Numbered from the stretch's first letter, positions 1 to 8,897 are shown. The stretch is DNA of 64,000 bases from MD308 sp051888795 (GCA_051888795.1 JBJFCD010000015.1:12826-76825), one strand, 5' to 3'. Program-made: numbers and translations. The notes: generated by a model from the sequence alone, not told the origin.

Positions 1-764
1 AGGCGCACAGGCTCATCCAGAAAAAGAAGTGTCTCTTCCGTATCAAAATAACTGAGAAAGGAAACTCTTTTTTCATCCTCTTTTGGGAACTCCGAAGCAG
101 GATAGATCACGGCCTCTGTAAGATTCTCAATTGATCTTTGTGTCTCCACATCGAAAGTTCTGATGGAGTCCACCTCATCTCCCCAAAGTTCTATTCGGAT
201 TGGGAGTTCTTCTGTCAGAGGATAGATATCAAGAATACCTCCTCTTATTGCAAACTGCCCCGGTCCTTCTATCTGGACTTCTCTGTCATATCCCATAAAA
301 GCAAGATCCTCAGAAAGCTTATCCATATCAATAGACGAATCATTTTCTATCTTGATAATCCGGCTCTTTATCACATCTCTTGGAAGCAGGGAATCCATAA
401 AAGCATCAAAACTTGTGACAACCGTCACTGTTTCATCGGAAAGGACTGCCTTTATCACTTCCATCCGCTGTTTTACAAGCTCCTTACTCCTGATATCTGC
501 CTGATAAAACAGAAGATCTTTTGCAGGATAATAATAAGTGCTGGCATCAAGAAAGCGGTATTCCTCATATACCTGCTTAGCCTTTGACTCACTGGAACAA
601 GCGATGACTTTATATTTACAGCCATCGCTCAATGCATACATCATATGTGTTTTCTGAGAATTCACACAGCCGGATACCTTAAGCATCCCTGCATGTTTTC
701 TCCTTAACTTATATAATTCTTCAAACTCTGCCAGTTCATTCAGAGGCCTTATTAAGGCTTGCAT
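1..764 (-). CDS. mfd: Transcription-repair coupling factor Mfd, N-terminal part (runs off window)
   Basis: This open frame has no stop before the window edge, so only about 254 N-terminal residues are present. The translation starts MQALIRPLNELAEFEEL and contains the UvrB-homology region typical of Mfd, with segments such as GPGQFAIRGGILDIYP and RIELWGDEVDSIRTFD. Mfd is the ATP-driven translocase that removes RNA polymerase stalled at DNA lesions and recruits UvrA. The start codon lies 3 bases after the pth stop, and a GGAGGAGGC ribosome site sits inside the end of pth, so the two genes are an operon, as in many Firmicutes. The helicase motifs would be outside the window. Confidence 0.93.
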   Translation of the reverse strand, partial: MQALIRPLNELAEFEELYKLRRKHAGMLKVSGCVNSQKTHMMYALSDGCKYKVIACSSESKAKQVYEEYRFLDASTYYYPAKDLLFYQADIRSKELVKQRMEVIKAVLSDETVTVVTSFDAFMDSLLPRDVIKSRIIKIENDSSIDMDKLSEDLAFMGYDREVQIEGPGQFAIRGGILDIYPLTEELPIRIELWGDEVDSIRTFDVETQRSIENLTEAVIYPASEFPKEDEKRVSFLSYFDTEETLLFLDEPVR

Positions 765-767
765 CGT

Positions 768-1352
768 CTATGCCTCCTCCTGCTTTACTTTTCGATTATA
801 CTCATTCATTGCAGCATCAATCTCTCCTCTTAAAATCATAGCGACTGCATTCACTGCTTTTTCATAACCTTTTTCCATCTCTTCTCTTTCTGCTTTCGAA
901 AAACGGCTGAGTACATAATCTGCAAGATCATACTTTTTAGGTTTCTCTCCAACGCCAATCTTAATTCTCGCAAAAACAGTTGTATCAAGATGAGAAATAA
1001 TATTTTTTATACCATTATGTCCCCCGGCACTTCCTTTCTTGCGAATTCGAAGCTGTCCTACCCCGAGACTGATATCGTCATAGATAACAAGAAGCTCCTG
1101 TTCTTCATCAATTTTATAATAATCTACAAGGCTTCTGACACTCTCTCCACTTAAATTCATATAAGTCTGCGGTTTTGCCAGAATCACCTTCTGCCCTTCA
1201 ATGATTCCTTTTCCGATGAATGCACGGCTCTTTCTTGTCTCTACTGATATATTATATTTATCTGCAAGGGCATCTATGACATCAAATCCCACATTATGCC
1301 TTGTTCCCTCATACTGTAATGTTGGATTTCCTAATCCCACAATTATATACAT
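768..1352 (-). CDS. pth: Peptidyl-tRNA hydrolase
   Basis: A 194-aa protein of normal family length. It cleaves the ester between peptide and tRNA in peptidyl-tRNAs that drop off the ribosome. The bacterial Pth active-site residues are visible: Asn9 in GLGNP, His19 in TRHNVGF, Asn66 in QTYMNLSG, Asp92/93 in IYDDISL and Asn113 in GGHNG. It lies directly upstream of mfd and is probably cotranscribed with it. Confidence 0.97.
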   Translation of the reverse strand: MYIIVGLGNPTLQYEGTRHNVGFDVIDALADKYNISVETRKSRAFIGKGIIEGQKVILAKPQTYMNLSGESVRSLVDYYKIDEEQELLVIYDDISLGVGQLRIRKKGSAGGHNGIKNIISHLDTTVFARIKIGVGEKPKKYDLADYVLSRFSKAEREEMEKGYEKAVNAVAMILRGEIDAAMNEYNRKVKQEEA

Positions 1353-1410
1353 ACCTTTTCACCTCAATTTTTCTCCTATCCATTCTACAGGAATTACTTG
1401 CATTTGTCAT

Positions 1411-1439
1411 GCATAATTTTACTTTCTTTTTCATACATT
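1411..1439 (+). promoter_or_regulatory. Putative sigma-E-type (mother cell) promoter
   Basis: GCATAAT (1411-1417), a 14-base spacer, then CATACATT (1432-1439). Against the Bacillus sigma-E consensus (KMATATW, 14-15 bases, CATACAHT) the -35 matches 6 of 7 and the -10 matches fully. It lies 45 bases before the ATG of the next gene. This is a motif match only. Confidence 0.45.
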
Positions 1440-1483
1440 ATAAAAACAAAATAAAATAAAGTACAATCATGAGGAGGTCTTTT

Positions 1484-1918
1484 ATGAGTTCTAAGACTAA
1501 AATTGTTGTATTGCATATGAAGGAGATTGTATATACTGCAATATTTGCAGTTCTCGCAATCGTATTAATTATATTATTAGTTTTTATGTTCCATCCAAAA
1601 CATCAGGAAACAAATGCAGATGTGGAAAAATATGTTCCAGGCACCTATACCTCAACTGTCACACTAAACAACACAGCTCTTGAAGTAGAGGTCACCGTAG
1701 ACAAATCCCATATCAATTCCATCCGGCTGTCTAATCTGGACGAAACAGTCACAACCATGTATCCTCTTATTCAGCCTGCAATCGAAGATATCGCTGAACA
1801 GATCTGCGAGAAACAGTCTCTTGATAACATTGAACAATCCAGTGAATCTCCTTACACTTCACAGATTCTTCTAAATGCCGTCAGCGAAGCATTAGAAAAA
1901 GCCACGGCTGCCAAATAG
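1484..1918 (+). CDS. Membrane-anchored protein with FMN-binding-like extracytoplasmic domain
   Basis: A 144-aa protein. The start at 1484 is chosen because GAGGAGG at 1471-1477 is correctly spaced; an ATG at 1469 overlaps that site. After a short cytoplasmic stretch there is one membrane helix (YTAIFAVLAIVLIILLVFMF), then about 100 residues with VPGTYTSTVTLNNTALEVEV, the pattern of small FMN_bind-like domains. The Ser/Thr of a flavinylation site is not evident, so flavin attachment is unproven. The upstream sigma-E-like motif suggests a sporulation role, by inference. Its 3' end overlaps its own terminator. Confidence 0.7.
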   Translation: MSSKTKIVVLHMKEIVYTAIFAVLAIVLIILLVFMFHPKHQETNADVEKYVPGTYTSTVTLNNTALEVEVTVDKSHINSIRLSNLDETVTTMYPLIQPAIEDIAEQICEKQSLDNIEQSSESPYTSQILLNAVSEALEKATAAK

Positions 1919-1938
1919 GCAGCCATGGCTTTTCTTTT
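1900..1938 (+). terminator. Rho-independent terminator
   Basis: AGCCACGGCTGCC (1900-1912) pairs with GGCAGCCATGGCT (1918-1930) across a 5-base loop with one G-U pair, followed by TTTCTTTTCTT. The left arm lies within the last codons of the upstream gene. Confidence 0.85.
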
Positions 1939-1945
1939 CTTAATC

Positions 1946-2209
1946 TTAACCCTCAACAATCAGATACTTTCCATTCGGAATTGCGAATACTTCTGATGCA
2001 TCTTCAAGTTCTTCTGTAGACATTCCTTCCACATCCAGTCCTTCCTCTTCCAGGAAACGGCGTACTTCATCAATGCTGTCCACAACAACCGCCATACAAT
2101 CCTCCAGAAAAGCCTCCGCCTCTTCTAACGTCTCTGCAACAGGCTCATCAAACAATCTGGACTGATTTTCCAAAAAAGTCTTCAGACACTCTTCATCATA
2201 CTCATACAT
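1946..2209 (-). CDS. Small acidic conserved protein, function unknown
   Basis: An 87-aa, strongly acidic protein (MYEYDEECLKTFLENQSR at the N-terminus, ending AIPNGKYLIVEG). It has no signal peptide or membrane helix, and helical Glu/Leu-rich segments dominate. I do not recognise a functional domain. It stands alone between the plus-strand terminator and a HAD gene and may be read through from that gene. The start is preceded by GGAGGCAAC. Confidence 0.65.
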   Translation of the reverse strand: MYEYDEECLKTFLENQSRLFDEPVAETLEEAEAFLEDCMAVVVDSIDEVRRFLEEEGLDVEGMSTEELEDASEVFAIPNGKYLIVEG

Positions 2210-2368
2210 ATCCCAGTTGCCTCCTCATATTATATCTCTTTCCGTTAATTTGCTAAGTAGTCTTCAACAAAACTACAGCTCTTATAATATTCTTAGCATA
2301 CTCTGTCTGTTTTCGCAATATATTTCCGTTAATTTGAACATATTAATTTCCGCACTTTGCAAAACCCT

Positions 2369-3028
2369 TTATTCACCAATCACAAAATCAATGAGTTGTG
2401 CCGGTTTCTCAATAAGATACTCTGCCCCGGCTTCTTTTAATTCCTCTTCTGTCCGAAATCCCCATGTCACACTGATTGTCTTTGTTCCTGCATTTTTCCC
2501 GGTAGCAACATCCACCTCTGAGTCACCTACATAGAGACATTCTTCCTTTAATACTCCAAGTTCCTCTAGAATGCAAAAGACGCCATCCGGACTTGGTTTT
2601 CTGGCAATGTTTTCCTGCTGCCCCTGTGCAGCGTCAAAAACACCTTCTCCGAAAATTTCTCTCACAACTTTCTGCGTCTGTCTGTGAGGTTTATTTGATA
2701 ATACTCCTAATTTTACATTCCGTTTTCTGAGCTCTTCAATCATTTCCGTAATCCCATCATATGGTACCACATTGTAAGTACAATTTTCATCAAAAACTCG
2801 TCTGTACACTTCCATCGCTTCTTCAAGACGTTTTCCCTCTGGATCTCCCGCTGCACGGATTGCCTTATCCAGAAGGTATTTGGCCCCATTTCCCACAAAT
2901 GACTGGCACTGTTCCTTTGTGATCTCAGAGAGTCCCATCTCCTTCAAGGTCAGATTTACAGAATAATGTAAAGATGCCAGTGTATCTGTTAATGTTCCAT
3001 CTAAATCAAAAATACATGCTTTTATCAT
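2369..3028 (-). CDS. HAD-family hydrolase, phosphoglycolate phosphatase-like
   Basis: About 220 aa from the ATG at 3028, chosen because GGAGGC at 3036-3041 is 7 bases away; longer in-frame starts have no ribosome site. HAD motif I is at the N-terminus (IFDLDGTLTDT), motif II is LGVLSNKP, motif III a Lys in ARKPSPDGV, and motif IV is YVGDSEVD. The cap is the small helical kind seen in Gph/PpaX phosphatases. The substrate is probably a small phosphomonoester and cannot be read from the sequence. Confidence 0.88.
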   Translation of the reverse strand: MIKACIFDLDGTLTDTLASLHYSVNLTLKEMGLSEITKEQCQSFVGNGAKYLLDKAIRAAGDPEGKRLEEAMEVYRRVFDENCTYNVVPYDGITEMIEELRKRNVKLGVLSNKPHRQTQKVVREIFGEGVFDAAQGQQENIARKPSPDGVFCILEELGVLKEECLYVGDSEVDVATGKNAGTKTISVTWGFRTEEELKEAGAEYLIEKPAQLIDFVIGE

Positions 3029-3187
3029 TCTCATCGCCTCCATCCCACCAATCATAATATGCATTGCTTCAAAATTCAAGTGTCTTCTGCTCTTTTGTAA
3101 CCCTTCAATAGTCGCACAGTCTGAAATACCAGATGTCCGAATCACTTTTGTCAAGGGCTAAAAGTTTTTTTATTTTCCCTACACAGA

Positions 3188-3215
3188 GAATAAGACACGT
3201 TCGTATGGAGAAAAT
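3188..3215 (+). promoter_or_regulatory. Putative sigma-F-type promoter of sigG
   Basis: GAATA (3188-3192) is followed 14 bases later by GGAGAAAAT (3207-3215). The -10 fits the forespore sigma-F pattern GGNRANANT; the -35 differs from GYATA at one base and the spacer is slightly short. sigG is classically transcribed by sigma-F, so the context supports it. Confidence 0.4.
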
Positions 3216-3252
3216 GCTACTAGATGAATTTATCTGACAGGAGGTTCTTTCA

Positions 3253-4035
3253 ATGGCTCAGGGAAAAGTAGAAATATGCGGTGTAAATACATCAAAGCTT
3301 CCAATCCTGAAAGAAGAAGAAAAAGAAGCTTTGTTTGCAAGAATAAAACAGGGAGATCAGGAAGCAAAGGAAGAATATATCAAAGGAAATTTAAGACTTG
3401 TTTTAAGTGTGATTAAACGGTTCGGCGCAAGCAATGAAAATCCCGATGACCTGTTTCAAATAGGATGCATCGGACTGATCAAAGCTATAAACAATTTTAA
3501 TACCGATCTGGATGTAAAATTCAGTACTTACGCTGTACCTATGATCATCGGTGAAATCAGACGGTTTCTTCGGGACAACAATTCCATCAGAGTTAGCCGA
3601 TCTTTGCGTGATACCGCTTACAAAGCAATCTATGCAAAAGAAAACTATGTAAAGCAATATCAAAAGGAACCCACAGTTCAGGAAATTGCAGAAGAAATTG
3701 GCATTTCCAAGGAAGACATTGTATTTGCCCTTGATGCCATACAGGTTCCCATGAGTCTTCAGGAACCAGTATACAATGACAGCGGCGATGCCCTCTATGT
3801 GATGGATCAGTTAAGCGACACCAAGAATAAAGAAGAAAAATGGGTGGAAAATCTTTCTCTCGAAGCAGCTATGGAACATCTGACCCCACGGGAACAACAT
3901 ATTATAAAATTACGCTTTTTTGAAGGCCGGACACAGATGGAAGTATCTAAAGACATCGGGATCTCTCAGGCACAGGTCAGCAGGCTGGAGAAAAATGCTC
4001 TTCGCACTATGAGGCAGTATTTAAGTGACCGGTAA
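3253..4035 (+). CDS. sigG: Late forespore sigma factor sigma-G
   Basis: A 260-aa sigma-70 family protein. The N-terminus has the sigma-G signature KVEICGVNTSKLPILKEEE. Region 2 (GNLRLVLSVIKRF to RRFLRDNN), region 3 (TVQEIAEEIGISKEDI) and region 4 (LTPREQHIIKLRFFEGRTQM, then an HTH ending ISQAQVSRLEKNALR) are all present. Sigma-G directs late forespore transcription after engulfment. AGGAGG at 3239-3244 gives the start. It is convergent with the beta-CASP gene and close to spoIIGA-sigE, the usual clostridial arrangement. Confidence 0.96.
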   Translation: MAQGKVEICGVNTSKLPILKEEEKEALFARIKQGDQEAKEEYIKGNLRLVLSVIKRFGASNENPDDLFQIGCIGLIKAINNFNTDLDVKFSTYAVPMIIGEIRRFLRDNNSIRVSRSLRDTAYKAIYAKENYVKQYQKEPTVQEIAEEIGISKEDIVFALDAIQVPMSLQEPVYNDSGDALYVMDQLSDTKNKEEKWVENLSLEAAMEHLTPREQHIIKLRFFEGRTQMEVSKDIGISQAQVSRLEKNALRTMRQYLSDR

Positions 4036-4041
4036 TACTAA

Positions 4042-4084
4042 GAGCCTGGAAACATATAATAATTATGCCTCCAGGCTCATTTTC
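4042..4084 (+). terminator. Terminator between sigG and the convergent gene
   Basis: GAGCCTGGA (4042-4050) pairs perfectly with TCCAGGCTC (4070-4078), followed by ATTTTC. The hairpin lies between two convergent genes and may stop both transcripts. Confidence 0.75.
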
Positions 4085-4085
4085 A

Positions 4086-5696
4086 CTAATCTCTATCCCA
4101 CTTATCCGCCAGGTTATGTATCTGTGTCTCGAATTTGGCAAGCTCTTTATTTGCAAGTCCTTCGTTTTTATAAACAACCTCAAGCAGCCTCTTCGCTGCA
4201 GCAACCACGCGCTGGAACGCGTTATATTTGCGCATATCCGCAGGTTTCGTAACTGCTCTTTTCGGTTCCGGCACACCTGCAGAAATAATCTCACCTGTAG
4301 CGAGATCCACGCATCCTCCGGAATAAGGTGCCATAGCAGGATAGCCAAGTCTTTCTGTCACCGTCTTTGCAAATTCATCAGTGACAGTATCTTCTCCGTG
4401 AACAACGAATACTTGTTTTGGTGGTTCCTTAAATCCTGAAAGCCAGTCAAGAAGACCATTCATGTCCGCATGACCACTGATTCCTTTCAGAGACTCAATC
4501 TTTGCATTCACCTCTACATTTTCACCAAAAAGCTTAACACTCTCAGCTCCTTCGATCAGCTTCCGGCCCAGTGTTCCCACTGCCTGGTATCCTACAAAAC
4601 ATATCGTACATTCTTTTCTCCATAGATTATGTTTCAGATGGTGTCTGATACGTCCTGCCTCACACATACCGGATGCAGACAGGATTACCTTTGGCTTATC
4701 ATCAAAATTGATCATCTTAGACTCATCACTTGTGATTGTCGTCTTAAGACCCGGAAATATCAGAGGATTAATTCCCTGCTTCACTAATTCCATAGCATCC
4801 TCGTCAAAACAGGACTGCACATTTTTATTAAAGACTCTCGTCGCCTCAATCGCCAACGGACTGTCTACATAAACTTCAAAATTAGGATGCTCCGGCAATA
4901 AATTCTTTTCTTTGATCTCACGCACAAAATACAAAAGCTCCTGAGTACGTCCCACTGCAAAAGAAGGAACTACCACATTTCCGCCTTTATCAAAGGTTTC
5001 CTTAAGAATTCTGGTAAATTCGCCGACATAATCCGGCTTTTCATCCGAATGAATCCGGTTTCCGTATGTAGATTCGATCACAATATAATCTGCTTCATCC
5101 ACCTTTATCGGATCTTTAATGATTGGCTGATCAATGTTTCCTACATCCCCTGAAAATACAATTTTCTTTGATATGCCATCTTCTGTGATCCAGATTTCTA
5201 TGGATGCCGACCCCAGAAGGTGTCCCATATCGTTAAATCTCACATCAATTCCATCGCACAAAACTATTTTTTGATTGTAATCAACCGGATGCAAAAGCTT
5301 AATCGCAGCATCTGCATGCTCCATCGTATACAACGGTTCATATTCCGGTGCACCGCTTCTTCTTGCCTTACGATTCCGCCACTCTGCCTCAAATTCCTGA
5401 ATGTGAGCACTGTCACGGAGCATAATGTTACTCAGATCCGATGTGGCAAATGTGGTAACAATTTCTCCCTGAAATCCTTCTTTACAAAGCAGCGGTATCT
5501 TTCCCGAATGGTCGATATGTGCATGTGTCAGAAGAACATAATCAATTTCCGAGGCATTTACCGGAATCTCCTGATTCTCGTATAGATCCGGTCCCTGCTC
5601 CATACCACAGTCAATCAGAATGTTTTTCCCACATGCCTGAAGCAAATGACAACTGCCGGTCACTTCATGATCCGCACCAATAAAAGTGAGCTTCAT
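4086..5696 (-). CDS. MBL-fold / beta-CASP ribonuclease-like protein
   Basis: A 536-aa protein of the YSH1/CPSF-like RNA-processing metallo-hydrolase family. The metallo-beta-lactamase motif HAHIDH is at residues 58-63 after LLTHAH. Further metal ligands are in GHLLGSASIEIW and FSGDVGN. The beta-CASP part has SFAVGRTQELLYF and SASGMCEAGRIRHHLKH, and the last motif is GHADMNGLLDW. Such proteins are predicted metal-dependent RNA endo/exonucleases. About 70 C-terminal residues after the core have no family assignment. The RNA target cannot be deduced. Confidence 0.9.
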   Translation of the reverse strand: MKLTFIGADHEVTGSCHLLQACGKNILIDCGMEQGPDLYENQEIPVNASEIDYVLLTHAHIDHSGKIPLLCKEGFQGEIVTTFATSDLSNIMLRDSAHIQEFEAEWRNRKARRSGAPEYEPLYTMEHADAAIKLLHPVDYNQKIVLCDGIDVRFNDMGHLLGSASIEIWITEDGISKKIVFSGDVGNIDQPIIKDPIKVDEADYIVIESTYGNRIHSDEKPDYVGEFTRILKETFDKGGNVVVPSFAVGRTQELLYFVREIKEKNLLPEHPNFEVYVDSPLAIEATRVFNKNVQSCFDEDAMELVKQGINPLIFPGLKTTITSDESKMINFDDKPKVILSASGMCEAGRIRHHLKHNLWRKECTICFVGYQAVGTLGRKLIEGAESVKLFGENVEVNAKIESLKGISGHADMNGLLDWLSGFKEPPKQVFVVHGEDTVTDEFAKTVTERLGYPAMAPYSGGCVDLATGEIISAGVPEPKRAVTKPADMRKYNAFQRVVAAAKRLLEVVYKNEGLANKELAKFETQIHNLADKWDRD

Positions 5697-5764
5697 AAAA
5701 TCAACCCCTTTTTCTTTTTATTGTATCACATTTTAGGGATTATTTTCTAAAATTTTCAGAAAAT

Positions 5765-6505
5765 TTATGAATAACGCACAATTTCTTTCTTTAATCTCTG
5801 CATAATCTTTTTTTCCAGTCTCGAAATATAAGACTGAGAAATTCCCAATAGATCCGCAACTTCTTTTTGTGTCTTTTCCTCACCGTCAGGCATGCCAAGA
5901 CCGAAACGCATCTGTATGATCGATCGCTCCCTTCCGGATAATCTGTTGATTGCCTTAAGAAGAAGCTTTTGTTCCACTTCATTTTCGAGATTCCGATAAA
6001 TCGTATCTTCCTCAGTTCCCAGAATATCCGATAAAAGAAGTTCGTTTCCGTCCCAATCTACATTTAGCGGTTCATCAATAGAGACTTCCAGTTTTGTCTT
6101 ATTATTCCGTCTTAAATACATAAGAATTTCATTTTCGATACACCGGGAAGCATATGTAGCAAGCTTTATATTTTTTTCAGGGTTAAACGTATTGATCGCT
6201 TTAATTAGCCCTATCGTTCCTATAGAAATCAGATCTTCTACCCCGACACCTGTATTATCAAATTTTTTGGCTATATATACAACCAGCCGAAGATTATGTT
6301 CAATGAGAAGATTTTTGGCTTTTTCATCTTCCTTTGTCCCTAATTCACTGATTGCCTCTGCTTCTTCCTCCTGCTCAAGCGGTGCCGGAAGAACATCTGA
6401 GCCTCCAATGTAAAAAATCTCATTATTCTCCGGAAACAAAAAAGTTCGTATACGTGAAAACATATGTAGCCCTGCAGGCTGTGCTATTGATGTATAAGCT
6501 GTCAT
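5765..6505 (-). CDS. sigE: Mother-cell sigma factor sigma-E (pro-form)
   Basis: About 246 aa from the ATG at 6505, chosen for the GGAGGAAAG ribosome site; a longer in-frame start at 6538 has none. The first ~30 residues are a hydrophobic/basic pro-sequence (FSRIRTFLFPENNEIFYIGG), removed by SpoIIGA in the family. Region 2 follows (NLLIEHNLRLVVYIAKKFDN; LISIGTIGLIKAINTF), then region 4 (RLSGRERSIIQMRFGL, an HTH ending ISQSYISRLEKKIM). Sigma-E starts the mother-cell programme, which in other spore formers includes cotJ and skin recombinase genes. It is coupled to spoIIGA, 13 bases upstream. Confidence 0.96.
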   Translation of the reverse strand: MTAYTSIAQPAGLHMFSRIRTFLFPENNEIFYIGGSDVLPAPLEQEEEAEAISELGTKEDEKAKNLLIEHNLRLVVYIAKKFDNTGVGVEDLISIGTIGLIKAINTFNPEKNIKLATYASRCIENEILMYLRRNNKTKLEVSIDEPLNVDWDGNELLLSDILGTEEDTIYRNLENEVEQKLLLKAINRLSGRERSIIQMRFGLGMPDGEEKTQKEVADLLGISQSYISRLEKKIMQRLKKEIVRYS

Positions 6506-6518
6506 TTTCTTTCCTCCA

Positions 6519-7325
6519 CTATAATCCATTATAAACATCCGGGTTCAGAATCATTTTATAATCTTCTCCATTTAGCACCTCTTTACTCACAGCAATTTCC
6601 GGAGCAACAATTTCTATATCTTTTCCCTCTACAGTTAAAAGCATCCTGTCTAAAACATACACAGGGAGCACTCCGGATGCTTTTCCGACGGATTGATACG
6701 AAATGAAATGAACCGGATCATTTTGAGAAAATTCTTCTATTCTGTCAATACCGAGAAGTTTTGCTGTGTCTTCTCCGATAATGCTAACTGGCTTTTGACT
6801 GACCGAATTTCTGAGACGATTTCCGGTATCAATCAATGCGTTCACCTGACAGCATTTTTCGCCTTGTTTCAACACTGCAGCACAATATGTATGGCGATGT
6901 TTTGAAAGCGCCACGATGAGTGACCACACTCCACTGGCGATACAGTATCCCAACATAGAAAGCGCAAAAAAAAGGCTTCCTGCCCTTAGATACTGTTTCA
7001 GGCTTCCCATAATACCACCCAGCAAAAATCCTCCGATATACAAAAAGAGAAATGCTTTCAAAAATGATCGATCCCACTTGATCCTTAACCCGATTTTCAA
7101 CATTACTACATTTACAAGGCCATGAAACATCAGTAATTTTATAAACGCATATGGGATAGGAAGAATAATTACAACACATGTAAGTATCGCCCCCATCAAT
7201 GCTCCTGCTATCATGCGCCCATGTGTGGCAGTACATGAAAGCATTTTATTCAGCAGTCTTAGCAAAATATAGTCCATCATAAAATTTATGAGGAAAAATA
7301 CGTCTATATATAATTCATACTGCAC
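6519..7325 (-). CDS. spoIIGA: Pro-sigma-E processing peptidase
   Basis: A 268-aa membrane aspartic protease. The N-terminal half has about five membrane helices, the first at FFLINFMMDYILLRLL. The C-terminal half has the aspartic protease signature VNALIDTGNRL with Asp166-Thr-Gly. In the family it removes the sigma-E pro-sequence at the septum after a signal from SpoIIR in the forespore. It lies directly upstream of sigE and is separated from ftsZ by a strong terminator, so it has its own promoter. Confidence 0.95.
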   Translation of the reverse strand: MQYELYIDVFFLINFMMDYILLRLLNKMLSCTATHGRMIAGALMGAILTCVVIILPIPYAFIKLLMFHGLVNVVMLKIGLRIKWDRSFLKAFLFLYIGGFLLGGIMGSLKQYLRAGSLFFALSMLGYCIASGVWSLIVALSKHRHTYCAAVLKQGEKCCQVNALIDTGNRLRNSVSQKPVSIIGEDTAKLLGIDRIEEFSQNDPVHFISYQSVGKASGVLPVYVLDRMLLTVEGKDIEIVAPEIAVSKEVLNGEDYKMILNPDVYNGL

Positions 7326-7388
7326 GTTCTGCCTTCTTTCTCAATTTTACTTTGTACACTAAATCGATTTGGTATATAAACAAAACAC

Positions 7389-7421
7389 ATTATAGAAGTT
7401 GTATGGCAAAAAATTTGTCAT
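7389..7421 (-). promoter_or_regulatory. Putative Spo0A-dependent spoIIG promoter with a long spacer
   Basis: On the minus strand ATGACA (7416-7421) and TATAAT (7389-7394) are 21 bases apart, 4 more than normal. B. subtilis spoIIG has a similar oversized spacer, which makes it depend on Spo0A. The -35 overlaps a Spo0A-box-like sequence (TTTGTCATA on the plus strand against TTTGTCRAA, one mismatch). Confidence 0.5.
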
Positions 7422-7463
7422 ACTCTGAAGAAAGATAACCTGTTTTTCCCGACAGGACACGAC

Positions 7464-7498
7464 AAAAGAAGCATACCACAATCACTGTGATATGCTTC
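7464..7498 (-). terminator. Terminator of the ftsZ end of the dcw cluster
   Basis: On the minus strand a 13-bp stem (plus-strand arms 7468-7480 and 7486-7498, one wobble) with a 5-base loop is followed by TTTT. It separates ftsZ from spoIIGA-sigE. Confidence 0.85.
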
Positions 7499-7517
7499 CT
7501 CTTATATGCTTGTCTTA

Positions 7518-8783
7518 TTATTTTTTAAAGAAATCCGGAATCTTGATAGACTGCTCTTTTACCTTTGGTGTAGGAGTTTTTGGTGTCTCCAGTGTCGGAG
7601 CCGTACCGCCTACTGTTCTTCTAGGTGCTGACTGAGTTGTGCCTCCGGTTCTTGTCGGCGCCATACCCAGATCAAGTCTCGGTGAAGATGGCTGTTTCTG
7701 AATCGGTGTTGTGCTTCTTACCGGCTGACTTGGTTTTTCATAACTCTCATATTTGTCATACTTCTCATACTGTGTCTGCTGTGACGGTCTCTGATTCTCC
7801 AGTCTGGATTTCAATTTAGACGCACTGCCACCTACATTATGAAGACCTGTCGCAATAACTGTGATCGTTGCCTCATCAGCTCTGGAATCATCATACATTG
7901 CACCAAAGATAATGTTTGCTTCTTCTCCGGCAAGATCCTGAACATATTCTGCCGCATCGGATGCATCCATAAGTGTAATATCACCGGATACGTTAATAAT
8001 AACATGAGATGCTCCGGCAATGGTTGTCTCAAGAAGCGGACTTGCAACTGCCTGTTTGACAGCCTCAAGTGCTTTATCATCACCACGGCCCTGTCCAATA
8101 CCTATATGTGCGATACCCTTATCTGTCATAACGGTCTGAACATCTGCGAAGTCAAGGTTGATAAGTGAAGGTACATTGATAAGGTCTGTAATACCCTGAA
8201 TACCTTGCTGCAATACTTCATCAGCTTTCTTAAGTGCTTCCGGCATAGTTGTACGTCTGTCTACAACTTCCAGAAGTTTATCATTCGGGATCACGATCAG
8301 TGTATCCACGTTCTCTTTTAATTTTTCAATTCCTTCGAGTGCATTATTCATACGTGTCTTTGACTCGAAACGGAATGGCTTTGTAACAACTCCGACGGTC
8401 AATGCACCAAGTTCTTTTGCAAGACGTGCAACAACCGGTGTCGCTCCTGTTCCTGTTCCGCCACCCATACCACAGGTAACGAAAACCATATCTGCACCTT
8501 TCAGTGCTGCTGAAATCTCTTCTGCACTTTCCTCTGCGGCTTTTTCACCAACCTCAGGTTTTGCTCCTGCACCGAGACCCTTGGTAATCTTTTCACCAAT
8601 CTGCAAAAGTGTCGGAGCTTTACTAAGCTGAAGTGCCTGCTTATCTGTATTCACTGCGATAAATTCCACACCGGCAATCTGTTCATCAATCATACGGTTA
8701 ACAGCATTATTACCGCCGCCACCTACTCCAACAACAATTATCTTTGCCGCTGCTTCTGATTCATTAGTTTTAATTTCTAGCAA
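7518..8783 (-). CDS. ftsZ: Cell division GTPase FtsZ
   Basis: A 421-aa tubulin homologue that polymerises into the Z-ring. GTP-binding elements are VGVGGGGNNAVNRM (18-31) and the tubulin signature GGGTGTG (107-113). The T7-loop region LINLDFADVQTVM is present. After the globular core (to about 320) comes a Pro/Thr/Gln/Tyr-rich linker of about 90 residues and the conserved C-terminal tail IKIPDFFKK, which binds FtsA/SepF. The start codon is TTG, set by AAAGGAGGAG. Confidence 0.98.
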   Translation of the reverse strand: MLEIKTNESEAAAKIIVVGVGGGGNNAVNRMIDEQIAGVEFIAVNTDKQALQLSKAPTLLQIGEKITKGLGAGAKPEVGEKAAEESAEEISAALKGADMVFVTCGMGGGTGTGATPVVARLAKELGALTVGVVTKPFRFESKTRMNNALEGIEKLKENVDTLIVIPNDKLLEVVDRRTTMPEALKKADEVLQQGIQGITDLINVPSLINLDFADVQTVMTDKGIAHIGIGQGRGDDKALEAVKQAVASPLLETTIAGASHVIINVSGDITLMDASDAAEYVQDLAGEEANIIFGAMYDDSRADEATITVIATGLHNVGGSASKLKSRLENQRPSQQTQYEKYDKYESYEKPSQPVRSTTPIQKQPSSPRLDLGMAPTRTGGTTQSAPRRTVGGTAPTLETPKTPTPKVKEQSIKIPDFFKK

Positions 8784-8868
8784 GGGTTTCTCCTCCTTTG
8801 TTATCCTTATAATATATTATACATCCCATGTATAAAGCTAAAGAAATACACTTTGCCATATATACTAT

Positions 8869-8897
8869 ATAATATAAGCTTTTGTTTAAAATATCAA
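8869..8897 (-). promoter_or_regulatory. Putative sigma-A promoter of ftsZ
   Basis: TTGATA (8892-8897) and TATTAT (8869-8874) on the minus strand with a 17-base spacer, in the 130-base gap between ftsQ and ftsZ. The rest of the gap is AT-rich leader. Confidence 0.5.
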
